Shown: positions 1 to 5,467 of the stretch, piece after piece | How the letters are laid out: each line of letters opens with the position of its first letter | Position numbering within the stretch: position 1 is the first letter of the stretch | Assembly: GCA_027297085.1 (NCBI GenBank) | Contig: JAPUIL010000695.1 | Coordinates: forward strand, 1 to 5,467 | Length of the DNA: 5,467 nucleotides | Direction of reading: 5' to 3' | Origin: Verrucomicrobiota bacterium | GTDB lineage: Bacteria > Verrucomicrobiota > Verrucomicrobiia > Opitutales > UBA2995 | Notes under the pieces: generated by a model | What the model was told of the DNA's origin: nothing | Databases searched by the model: none | What the model saw: the letters and a program-made list of their open reading frames with translations, nothing else | Made by a program: the position numbers and the translations under genes

Positions 1-2499
1 GCCCGTTGGGCCGAATTGATGATTCAGCATGAGATTACGGTCTGGCATTCGGTGCCGGCCCTGCTGGAGATGTTTGTGAATCATATCAGCGATCGGGCGG
101 ATCTATGTCCGCAATCGCTGCGCCTGGTTTTGTTGGGGGGAGACTGGATTCCGGTGAATCTACCGGACCGGCTCAAAGCTATGGTAAAGGGCGTTCATAT
201 GGTGAGCATGGGCGGTGCGACTGAATGTTCCATGGATTCCACCATTTACGATATTGAAGCCCCATCCTCCAACTGGAAGAGTATTCCTTATGGTGTTCCG
301 ATGGCCAATCAACTCGCGTATGTTTTAGACTCTCGTTTCAATCCGCTACCAATCGGTGTTCCGGGCGAGTTATATTTGGGCGGCATAGGAGTAGGCAGCG
401 GGTATTTAAATCGTGCCCAATTAACCGCAGAAAAGTTCGTGCCCAACCCCTTCAGTGGCGTACCCGGGGATCGCATGTACAGGACGGGTGATCTGGTCCG
501 CTATATGCTCGATGGTAATCTCGAACTTCTCGGCCGGATTGACTTCCAGGTGAAGGTTCGTGGTTACCGGGTTGAATTAGGGGAGATCGCCTCCACGCTT
601 TGCCAACATTCGGCTGTCAAAGAAGCACTCGTCGTAGCCAATGACATTGAGCAAGGGACGCCATCTAAAGGAAAACAACTTGTGGCATATGTCGTTCAGC
701 AACTGCAAGGCAACGATGAGGGAGCTCCATCTAACCAATCGCAGACCGAACATATTTCGCAGTGGCAGCAGATCTACGCGGAAACATACAGCGAAACGAG
801 TGACACACACGATCCAACATTCAACATTATCGGTTGGAATAGCAGCTACACTGGCCTGCCCATTCCCCTAGAGGAGATGCGTGAATGGGTTGATCAATCG
901 ATACAAAGGATTCTTGCTTTGCAGCCAACCAGAATACTGGAGCTCGCTTGCGGGACAGGTCTGCTGCTGTTCAAGGTGGCTCCGCACTGCGAAAAATATG
1001 TTGGCGTTGACTTCTCAAACGAGGGACTGAATTATATTCGCCAACAACTGGCAAGACCTGAACTGGATATGTCCCAGGTGACTCTCCTACAAAGAATGGC
1101 AGATAATTTTGAAGGAATCGAGCCGGATTCATTTGACCTGGTCATACTCCATTCCGTGGTGCAGCTTTTCCCCGGTATTGATTATCTCTTACGCGTTCTG
1201 GAAGGGGCGATAAATGCCGTGCAGCCGGGTGGTTTTATTTTCGTCGGCGATGTCATCAGCCTTCCGCTTCTCGAAGCTTTTCATACCTCCGTTCAATTGT
1301 TTCAAGCACCATCATGGGTTTCGAAAGCGGAGTTGCGCCAACGTGTTCAGAAGGCCATGAACAAAGAAGAGCAGTTGTTCTTGGACCCCGCTTTCTTCAC
1401 AGCTTTGATGCAACATCACCCTAAGATTACCCAGATTGAAATTCAGCTTCGGCGTGGTCGCTTTCTGAATGAGATGACCCGCTTTCGTTTTGATGTCGTT
1501 CTCCATATAGGAGGAGAGATCGAAGCAAAGAAGGAAATCCAGTGGCTGGATTGGCAAGAACAAAAAATGACGATTTCGGCTGTACACAAACTTCTGACTG
1601 AGGCGGAGCCAGAGATAATGGGCATCGCAAGTGTTCCTAATTCGCGCCTCGCAGCAGAAGTTACTGTTGTAGAATTGCTGGCTAGTTCAAACGGACCGGA
1701 GACTGTTGAGGACATGCGCGCAACGTTGGATCAGATGACTCAAAACGGTTTCATCGATCCGGAGGATTTTTGGGCCATCAGTGATAAGCTGCCTTATGAT
1801 GTCTCTATCAACTGGTCAACTTCAGTGAGCAGCTTTGACGTCCTGTTTCGTCATCGGATGGCTGGGTCGGCCAACTTGTCAAGGAGCAGGCCTCCTGGTC
1901 CCCATGGGAAAGTGAGTATTAAGCCCTGGAGTAACTACGCAAATAACCCGCTGCAGAGTGCGATGGCGCGCCGCCTGGTACCAGAGTTACGTACATTCCT
2001 TCAGGAGAAGTTGCCTGACTATATGGCGCCCTCAACGTTTGTCCTGCTTGATGCGCTACCGCTGTCGCCCAACGGCAAGGTGGACCGACGAGCTCTTCCG
2101 CCTCCGGATCAGACACGGCCTGAAGGGACAGCCGACTTTGTGTCTCCACGAAATCCGGTGGAGGAGGTGGTAGCCAGTATTTGGGCTGAGGTCTTCGATT
2201 TCGAGCAAGTTGGTATTCATGATAATTTTCTGGAAATGGGAGGTCATTCGCTTTTAGCGATTCAGATCATGAGTCGACTGCTCGATGTTTTCCCAGTCGA
2301 ATTACCTCTGCGCTACCTATTTGCATCGCCCAACGTTGCTGAACTGGTCAAGCGTATCGAAGAAGCCGGGAACGACGCAGGAGTCGAAGTAATGGAGATA
2401 GCCCGTATGTTGATAAGTGTGGCCCAGCTTTCAGACCAAAAAGTGAAATCAATTCTTGCTGGTGAAGCAGACGATACATCCATATTGAAACAGCTTTAA
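1..2499 (+). CDS. Nonribosomal peptide synthetase, C-terminal part: A domain with embedded methyltransferase, then PCP (5' end outside window)
   Basis: The reading frame is open from base 1, so the gene starts upstream; the TTG at 16 and ATG at 19 are internal codons. The 832 visible residues (numbered here from the TTG at 16) run as follows. The A domain shows core motif A5 as GGATE (66-70), A7 YRTGDL (155-160) and A8 GRIDFQVKVRGYRVELGEI (173-191). A SAM-dependent methyltransferase then interrupts it (about 246-637). The A domain resumes with A9 LPDYMAPSTF and A10 NGKVDRRAL, with catalytic Lys688. A PCP follows (about 707-785), with phosphopantetheine site Ser745 in MGGHSLL. The tail (786-827) ends the protein with no thioesterase, reductase or condensation domain, so the chain must pass to another protein. 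By family knowledge the module activates an amino acid as its adenylate, loads it on the PCP and methylates its amino group. Visible code positions resemble those for serine. The GGDWIP and GGATE variants are shared with Cys/Ser-type A domains. The enzyme should be cytosolic. Confidence 0.96.
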   Translation, partial: ARWAELMIQHEITVWHSVPALLEMFVNHISDRADLCPQSLRLVLLGGDWIPVNLPDRLKAMVKGVHMVSMGGATECSMDSTIYDIEAPSSNWKSIPYGVPMANQLAYVLDSRFNPLPIGVPGELYLGGIGVGSGYLNRAQLTAEKFVPNPFSGVPGDRMYRTGDLVRYMLDGNLELLGRIDFQVKVRGYRVELGEIASTLCQHSAVKEALVVANDIEQGTPSKGKQLVAYVVQQLQGNDEGAPSNQSQTEHISQWQQIYAETYSETSDTHDPTFNIIGWNSSYTGLPIPLEEMREWVDQSIQRILALQPTRILELACGTGLLLFKVAPHCEKYVGVDFSNEGLNYIRQQLARPELDMSQVTLLQRMADNFEGIEPDSFDLVILHSVVQLFPGIDYLLRVLEGAINAVQPGGFIFVGDVISLPLLEAFHTSVQLFQAPSWVSKAELRQRVQKAMNKEEQLFLDPAFFTALMQHHPKITQIEIQLRRGRFLNEMTRFRFDVVLHIGGEIEAKKEIQWLDWQEQKMTISAVHKLLTEAEPEIMGIASVPNSRLAAEVTVVELLASSNGPETVEDMRATLDQMTQNGFIDPEDFWAISDKLPYDVSINWSTSVSSFDVLFRHRMAGSANLSRSRPPGPHGKVSIKPWSNYANNPLQSAMARRLVPELRTFLQEKLPDYMAPSTFVLLDALPLSPNGKVDRRALPPPDQTRPEGTADFVSPRNPVEEVVASIWAEVFDFEQVGIHDNFLEMGGHSLLAIQIMSRLLDVFPVELPLRYLFASPNVAELVKRIEEAGNDAGVEVMEIARMLISVAQLSDQKVKSILAGEADDTSILKQL
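751..1926 (+). other. Embedded SAM-dependent (probably N-) methyltransferase domain inside the NRPS A domain
   Basis: This stretch of about 390 codons interrupts the adenylation domain between core motifs A8 and A9, the usual place for N-methyltransferases in NRPSs such as the first module of microcystin McyA. It begins with SQWQQIYAETYSE and FNIIGWNSSYTGLPIP, which are typical of these inserts. The SAM-binding glycine motif ILELACGTGLLLF lies at residues 307-319 (about 934-972), followed by an acidic position in YVGVDFS (328-334). A further conserved-looking block, DSFDLVILHSVVQLFP, is at 371-386. The C-terminal lobe includes GIASVPNSRL and DPEDFW, ending near FDVLFRHRM before the A domain resumes at KPWSNYANNPLQ. 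N-methylation is preferred because of the insertion site and overall similarity. C- or O-methylation cannot be excluded from sequence alone. Confidence 0.88.
2134..2370 (+). other. Peptidyl carrier protein (thiolation) domain of the NRPS
   Basis: Residues about 707-785 of the NRPS form a carrier domain directly after core motif A10. The helix II signature is DNFLEMGGHSLLAIQIMSRL, in which the serine codon at 2248-2250 is the expected attachment point for phosphopantetheine. The preceding NPVEEVVASIWAEVF and the following LPLRYLFASPNVAELV match helix I and helices III/IV of PCPs. Beyond it is a tail of about 40 residues containing IARMLISVAQLSDQKVKSIL. Amphipathic tails of this kind are common at the C-terminus of assembly-line subunits and may help docking to the next protein. 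Confidence 0.95.
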
Positions 2500-2508
2500 G
2501 AATTTAAT

Positions 2509-2513
2509 GGAGG
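2509..2513 (+). promoter_or_regulatory. Ribosome binding site for the small membrane protein gene
   Basis: GGAGG lies 7 bases before the ATG at 2521, ideal Shine-Dalgarno spacing. It sits just after the NRPS stop codon at 2497-2499. This strong site is the main evidence that the following 66-codon ORF is a real gene. Confidence 0.85.
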
Positions 2514-2520
2514 TTTTGTA

Positions 2521-2721
2521 ATGTACATGCTTTACCTAACACTTTCATCCCTGATGTTAGTTTGGGTAGATATGGTTTTTCTTTATATCGGCCCGGAGAC
2601 ATTAATGCCGTTGCTTTCTTTTCTAGCGGCTATCGCTGGTGTACTTTTGATGTTCGGCCGCCGGACAATGGCTCTGCTCCGAAAGTTCTTTGGATTTTGT
2701 CGCAATTTAATCCGTAGGTAA
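2521..2721 (+). CDS. Small two-helix membrane protein with cationic tail, function unknown
   Basis: I cannot assign this 66-residue protein to a named family. Its start is fixed by GGAGG 7 bases upstream of the ATG. It lies 21 bases after the NRPS and 13 bases before the phosphatase-family gene, so it is almost certainly co-transcribed and translated with them. Two hydrophobic segments are visible, about residues 3-23 and 28-46, joined by a short turn carrying GPET (24-27). Asp17 lies inside the first segment, which is unusual for a plain anchor. After the second segment come seven Arg/Lys and no acidic residue (GRRTMALLRKFFGFCRNLIRR, from residue 46). By the positive-inside rule this tail should be cytosolic, so both ends would face the cytosol as a hairpin. 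The tail could form an amphipathic helix on the membrane surface. It could anchor or partner the next enzyme, or be a small transport or immunity factor; these are guesses from position. Confidence 0.82.
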   Translation: MYMLYLTLSSLMLVWVDMVFLYIGPETLMPLLSFLAAIAGVLLMFGRRTMALLRKFFGFCRNLIRR

Positions 2722-2726
2722 TTTCC

Positions 2727-2730
2727 GAGG
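2727..2730 (+). promoter_or_regulatory. Ribosome binding site supporting a GTG start
   Basis: GAGG (within CCGAGG) lies 4 bases before the GTG at 2735, in the 13-base gap after the small membrane protein gene. The spacing is short but workable, and translational coupling to the upstream gene may help. It supports GTG as the start: the next in-frame ATG is at codon 23 and would remove the conserved first strand and metal-binding Asp. Confidence 0.65.
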
Positions 2731-2734
2731 TACC

Positions 2735-4720
2735 GTGAAATCCCTGAACAAAGTCATTGTTATCGGTCTTGATGGACTCGAACCGAAAATTGTGTCGACC
2801 ATGCTGGAGTCAAACGAACTCCCAAATTTGGCCAGACTGAGAAAGTTAGGCGGCTATTCATATGTCCGTACGACTTGTCCTGCCCAAACACCCGTAGCGT
2901 GGTCAACGTTTGCGACAGGCACAAATCCCGGTGGCCATGGTATTTTCGATTTCGTGAGCCGTGATCCTAGGACGTATCTACCGCAACTCGGCCTGAACCG
3001 TTACGAACAAACGAGCGCCCTATTGCCCCCGAAGGTTGTGAACTTGCGCTTCGGGACCTCGGTGTGGGAGCTGCTCTCCAAGGCGGGGATTCCATCGACC
3101 ATTCTGCGTTGTCCATGTACTTATCCGCCGGATAAAATTCGCGGCCAGATGTTGTCGGGAATGGGCGTACCCGATTTACGCGGTGGACTTGGAACATCGA
3201 CATTCTACTCGTCAAACAGGAGCATTAAGGCAAAGGCTAGCGAAAATGTCATACATGTTCATAAGGACAATTCCGGTACCATTACGACGCATCTTATTGG
3301 ACCTCGGAATCAAAAGACAGGTTCTGACGCGGAGTTTGAAGTTACTCTCGATGTCGACACATCGGCTAAACGGGCTATTTTAAGATCGAGCGGCGAACCC
3401 AAAACCTTGGAAATTAGAGAGAAACAATGGAGCGACTGGTTGCGAGTGAAGTTCAAGACCGGGCCGCTTCAGTCCGTGCGTGGTATTGTGCGCTTTTACC
3501 TCCCGAAAATCGATCCGGTTTTCGAGCTCTACGCTTCGCCTATTAATTTTGATCCCAACGTCATGTCACTTTACCCGACAAGCACTCCACCTGAATATTC
3601 CAGGGATCTGGCAAAAGAGATAGGGACTTTCTACACAACAGGGATGGTGGAAGACCATACCGGGCTAAGCAACGGGCGTTTTGATGAAACAGCCTACCTG
3701 GAACAGTGTGAGATTGCACTGCGTGAGCGTGAAAAAATGATGCTCTATGAATTAGAGCGCTTTGAGCAGGGGCTTTTCTTCTGCCTCTTCGATACACCCG
3801 ACCGCGTGCAACACATGTTTTGGCGGTTCCGTGAAAATGACCATCCGGCTAATAATGGCGATGCCACCCCAGAGATGAGCCAGGTCATTGAAGAGCATTA
3901 CCGGGCCTGTGATGAAATCGTTGGCAGGGCTCTCGAGTATGCTGACGATCGAACTCTCTTTATTGTATTGAGCGACCACGGTTTCAACAGTTTTCAACGT
4001 GGCGTGCATCTGAACAGCTGGCTGCACGATAACGGCTTCCTGACTTTACGCAATGGAATTAAGCCGGGCGAAGAAAACGGTGATTTTTTTCCGAATGTCG
4101 ATTGGAGCCGTACAAAGGCATACGCGCTGGGCCTGGGCGGTATTTACTTGAATCTTGAAGGTCGAGAAGAGAAGGGAATCATAGTATCACATGATGTGGA
4201 TGCGACAAAGGTGGCTATCGCCAAAAGGCTGAGTGGTTTAACGGATCCTGATCGCGGCAAAATTGCTATTCGGAGTGTGGCCACTCGGGAAGACGTCTAT
4301 AACGGTGCATACGCTGACATGTCACCCGATTTGTTGGTCAACTTCTCTGAAGGTTACCGCGTCTCCTGGGCCACCGGCTTGGGCGGTGTGCCCGAAGGCC
4401 AGTTTGAGGATAACGTAAAGAAATGGAGCGGTGACCACATCATTGATCCCGCTCTGGTTCCCGGGGTACTTTTTATGAATCGCAGCTTTCAGGGTGAAAG
4501 AGCAAATTTGCTGGACCTCGCTCCGACAATTCTTGCTGCTCTCGGCGTTCCAAAAGGTTCTGCCATGGAAGGAGATTCACTGTTGTACGATATGCCCACG
4601 AAAATGCACCATAAGTCCACAGACGCCAGCAAAACAGATAGTCCGAAGCCGCCCGGGGGTAGTTCAGGAGATGACGAAGAGACGATCCGCGAGCGACTCA
4701 AAGGGCTAGGGTACCTTTAA
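2735..4720 (+). CDS. Alkaline phosphatase superfamily protein (type I phosphodiesterase/nucleotide pyrophosphatase family)
   Basis: This complete 661-residue protein begins at GTG, which keeps the first beta strand KVIVIGLDGLEP. It shows the two-metal site of the alkaline phosphatase superfamily. Asp13 is in GLDG. Thr52 in AQTPVAWSTFATG is the likely nucleophile. Asp356 and His360 are in DTPDRVQHMFW. Asp414 and His415 are in LSDHGFNSF, and His568 is in WSGDH. Residues about 155-300 form a beta-rich insert that could cap the site and set substrate choice. The protein ends IRERLKGLGYL, a tail often seen in this group, after a low-complexity Pro/Ser/Asp linker (about 625-648). Family members hydrolyse phosphate mono- or diesters, or transfer phosphoryl groups; the substrate here is unknown. 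No signal peptide or membrane helix is visible, so a cytosolic location is likely unless the small membrane protein 13 bases upstream tethers it. Its place in the NRPS operon suggests tailoring or self-resistance, as inference. A sulfatase or mutase-type activity is less likely. Confidence 0.92.
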   Translation: MKSLNKVIVIGLDGLEPKIVSTMLESNELPNLARLRKLGGYSYVRTTCPAQTPVAWSTFATGTNPGGHGIFDFVSRDPRTYLPQLGLNRYEQTSALLPPKVVNLRFGTSVWELLSKAGIPSTILRCPCTYPPDKIRGQMLSGMGVPDLRGGLGTSTFYSSNRSIKAKASENVIHVHKDNSGTITTHLIGPRNQKTGSDAEFEVTLDVDTSAKRAILRSSGEPKTLEIREKQWSDWLRVKFKTGPLQSVRGIVRFYLPKIDPVFELYASPINFDPNVMSLYPTSTPPEYSRDLAKEIGTFYTTGMVEDHTGLSNGRFDETAYLEQCEIALREREKMMLYELERFEQGLFFCLFDTPDRVQHMFWRFRENDHPANNGDATPEMSQVIEEHYRACDEIVGRALEYADDRTLFIVLSDHGFNSFQRGVHLNSWLHDNGFLTLRNGIKPGEENGDFFPNVDWSRTKAYALGLGGIYLNLEGREEKGIIVSHDVDATKVAIAKRLSGLTDPDRGKIAIRSVATREDVYNGAYADMSPDLLVNFSEGYRVSWATGLGGVPEGQFEDNVKKWSGDHIIDPALVPGVLFMNRSFQGERANLLDLAPTILAALGVPKGSAMEGDSLLYDMPTKMHHKSTDASKTDSPKPPGGSSGDDEETIRERLKGLGYL

Positions 4721-4817
4721 GAAGTCGCAATTTGACGAAGACGGTGATGCAAAGCTCTTTAAACACGCGATACACTCAACCGCAGCATGGGCCAGTTTGT
4801 CAAGCTAAAGGATTAAC

Positions 4818-4859
4818 ATGAAATCCCTGATTGTAATAATTGAAGCCACCAGTAGCTGA
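4818..4859 (+). CDS. Possible 13-residue leader-type ORF upstream of the SHMT-like gene
   Basis: ATG at 4818 opens a 13-codon frame, MKSLIVIIEATSS, ending with TGA at 4857-4859. AAAGGA at 4807-4812 could serve as a weak ribosome binding site 5 bases before it. The ORF ends 18 bases before the SHMT-like ATG and is in the same frame, so the TGA also marks how far that gene could extend upstream. Its start shares 12 bases (TGAAATCCCTGA) with the start of the phosphatase-family gene at 2736-2747. It could be a leader peptide, a decayed remnant, or chance; chance is quite possible at this length. Confidence 0.2.
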   Translation: MKSLIVIIEATSS

Positions 4860-4864
4860 CACCC

Positions 4865-4870
4865 GGAGGA
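4865..4870 (+). promoter_or_regulatory. Ribosome binding site for the SHMT-like gene
   Basis: GGAGGA lies 7 bases before the ATG at 4878. It is the best ribosome binding site near this gene and fixes the start. The protein from this ATG covers the expected N-terminal arm of the family, so no longer start is needed. Confidence 0.85.
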
Positions 4871-4877
4871 AACAAGC

Positions 4878-5467
4878 ATGAAAGAAACCATACTTTCCAA
4901 GTATGTGCACCGCGGGATAGATCATCTTTATGAAGACGATCCATTGCTTTATGGACTGCTGGATGATGAATACCATCGCCAAGCAAACGTTTTAACCATG
5001 GTTGCAGCCTCCAGTGTTGTCGACCCGTCAGTTTTGATTTGCGAAAGTATGGTCCCGGTGAATGTAACAGCCGAGGGCTATCCCGGCGCACGATTTCATG
5101 CCGGCTGCCGGGTCATCGATAAGATCGAGCAATTGGCGATTGATCGGGCTAAAGAAGCATTTAAGGCACAGTATGCCAATGTCCAGTGTCATTCCGCAAC
5201 CACCGCAAACCAGGTTGTGATGTGCAGCCTGCTTAAGCCCGGAGATACTCTGCTTGGGATGGAACTCGATTCCGGTGGACATCTCACACACGGTTCCAAG
5301 GCCTCGGTATCCGGACAATATTTTGACGCGATAGGTTATGGTTTAGATGAAAACGAACATGTAGACTATGAGCAGGTTTACAAATTAGCCAAACAACATA
5401 AACCAAAATTGATCATCTGCGGCACGACGGCCTATCCGAGAGTCCTGGATTTTGAACGGTTCCGGGA
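4878..5467 (+). CDS. Serine hydroxymethyltransferase-family PLP enzyme, N-terminal part (3' end outside window), divergent active site
   Basis: The 196 visible residues align without gaps to the N-terminal part of bacterial SHMT (GlyA), at a constant offset of 9 from E. coli numbering recalled from memory. Matching blocks are TAEGYPGARFHAGC (64-77), VEQLAIDRAKE-like IEQLAIDRAKEAF (83-95), YANVQCHSATTAN (99-111), LLKPGDTLLGMEL (118-130), GGHLTHGS (133-140) and HKPKLIICGTTAYPR (174-188). Housekeeping SHMT interconverts serine and glycine with tetrahydrofolate, using PLP. Kept here are the catalytic Glu (E66, E. coli Glu57), the PLP-stacking His (H135, His126) and H138. Changed are T64 for Tyr55, H74 for Tyr65, A44/S45 for Ser35/Glu36, and HSATT for HSGSQ in the phosphate-binding loop. 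The PLP lysine lies beyond the window. These changes and the NRPS context suggest a specialised paralogue making or altering an amino acid for the pathway, rather than glyA itself. The substrate cannot be told from the sequence. Confidence 0.93.
   Translation, partial: MKETILSKYVHRGIDHLYEDDPLLYGLLDDEYHRQANVLTMVAASSVVDPSVLICESMVPVNVTAEGYPGARFHAGCRVIDKIEQLAIDRAKEAFKAQYANVQCHSATTANQVVMCSLLKPGDTLLGMELDSGGHLTHGSKASVSGQYFDAIGYGLDENEHVDYEQVYKLAKQHKPKLIICGTTAYPRVLDFERFR

Larger units (their letters stand above)
4721..4877 (+). other. Intergenic region of 157 bases without a clear regulatory element
   Basis: This is the only sizeable gap in the window. I found no GC-rich hairpin followed by a T-run, so no intrinsic terminator is supported after the phosphatase-family gene. 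No good -35/-10 pair was seen either: TTGACG at 4732-4737 has no acceptable -10 box at the right distance. A 13-codon ORF occupies 4818-4859 and the SHMT ribosome binding site is at 4865-4870. Read-through from the upstream genes into the SHMT-like gene is the simplest reading. Confidence 0.5.

Noticed and set aside
16..21. TTG/ATG near the left edge as the start of the NRPS gene
   Set aside because: The frame is open to base 1 and the protein begins in the middle of an adenylation domain, so the true start is upstream.
1312..1715. Several overlapping reverse-strand ORFs of 67-91 codons
   Set aside because: They overlap one another and the methyltransferase domain, and have no family features; they are shadows of the NRPS frame.
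2371..2499. Possible thioesterase or reductase remnant at the NRPS C-terminus
   Set aside because: Only about 40 residues follow the carrier domain and they contain no GxSxG or Rossmann-type motif.
4732..4776. TTGACG as a -35 box for the SHMT-like gene
   Set aside because: No acceptable -10 hexamer lies 16-18 bases downstream. TACACT at 4771-4776 is too far away, and the sequence 17 bases upstream of it is not -35 like.
4732..4803. TTGAC (4732-4736) and GTCAA (4799-4803) as a hairpin terminator
   Set aside because: The arms are only 5 bases, the loop is about 60 bases and no T-run follows.
5028..5318. Reverse-strand ORF of 96 codons
   Set aside because: It lies wholly opposite the SHMT-like gene, has no recognisable motif, and overlaps strongly conserved coding sequence.
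4878..5467. Housekeeping glyA
   Set aside because: The fold matches SHMT, but several near-invariant active-site positions differ and the gene sits beside an NRPS, so the symbol glyA is not safe.

Overview
The window is a piece of a bacterial secondary-metabolite (nonribosomal peptide) gene cluster. All four genes lie on the + strand. There is no phage, insertion-sequence, rRNA, tRNA or CRISPR signal. Clear GGAGG-type ribosome binding sites, one GTG start and intron-free reading frames point to a bacterium. Base composition looks balanced by eye, and nothing fixes the phylum. NRPS-rich groups such as Cyanobacteria, Myxococcota, Acidobacteria, Chloroflexi or uncultured symbionts all remain possible.

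Layout. (1) 1-2499 is the 3' part of a large NRPS gene. It holds the C-terminal part of an adenylation (A) domain, a methyltransferase (MT) domain inserted between A core motifs 8 and 9, the rest of the A domain, a peptidyl carrier protein (PCP), and a short helical tail. There is no thioesterase, so this subunit does not release the product itself. The visible specificity-code positions look serine-like, so an N-methylserine building block is the best guess. (2) 2521-2721 encodes a 66-residue membrane protein with two predicted helices and a strongly cationic tail. (3) 2735-4720 encodes a complete 661-residue alkaline-phosphatase-superfamily enzyme (type I phosphodiesterase/nucleotide pyrophosphatase type) with all metal-ligand motifs and no signal peptide. 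(4) 4721-4877 is a 157-base gap with no convincing terminator or promoter; it holds a possible 13-codon ORF. (5) 4878 to the end is the N-terminal 196 residues of a serine hydroxymethyltransferase (SHMT)-family PLP enzyme. Several active-site positions differ from the housekeeping enzyme.

Genes 1 to 3 are separated by 21 and 13 bases and almost certainly share a transcript; gene 4 probably follows in the same direction. A working picture is that the NRPS module activates and N-methylates an amino acid, probably serine or a relative. The SHMT-like enzyme may supply or modify a beta-hydroxy or alpha-substituted amino acid. The phosphatase-family enzyme, perhaps with the small membrane protein, may act in tailoring, self-protection or export. 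The NRPS assignment is firm; the joint pathway role is inference.
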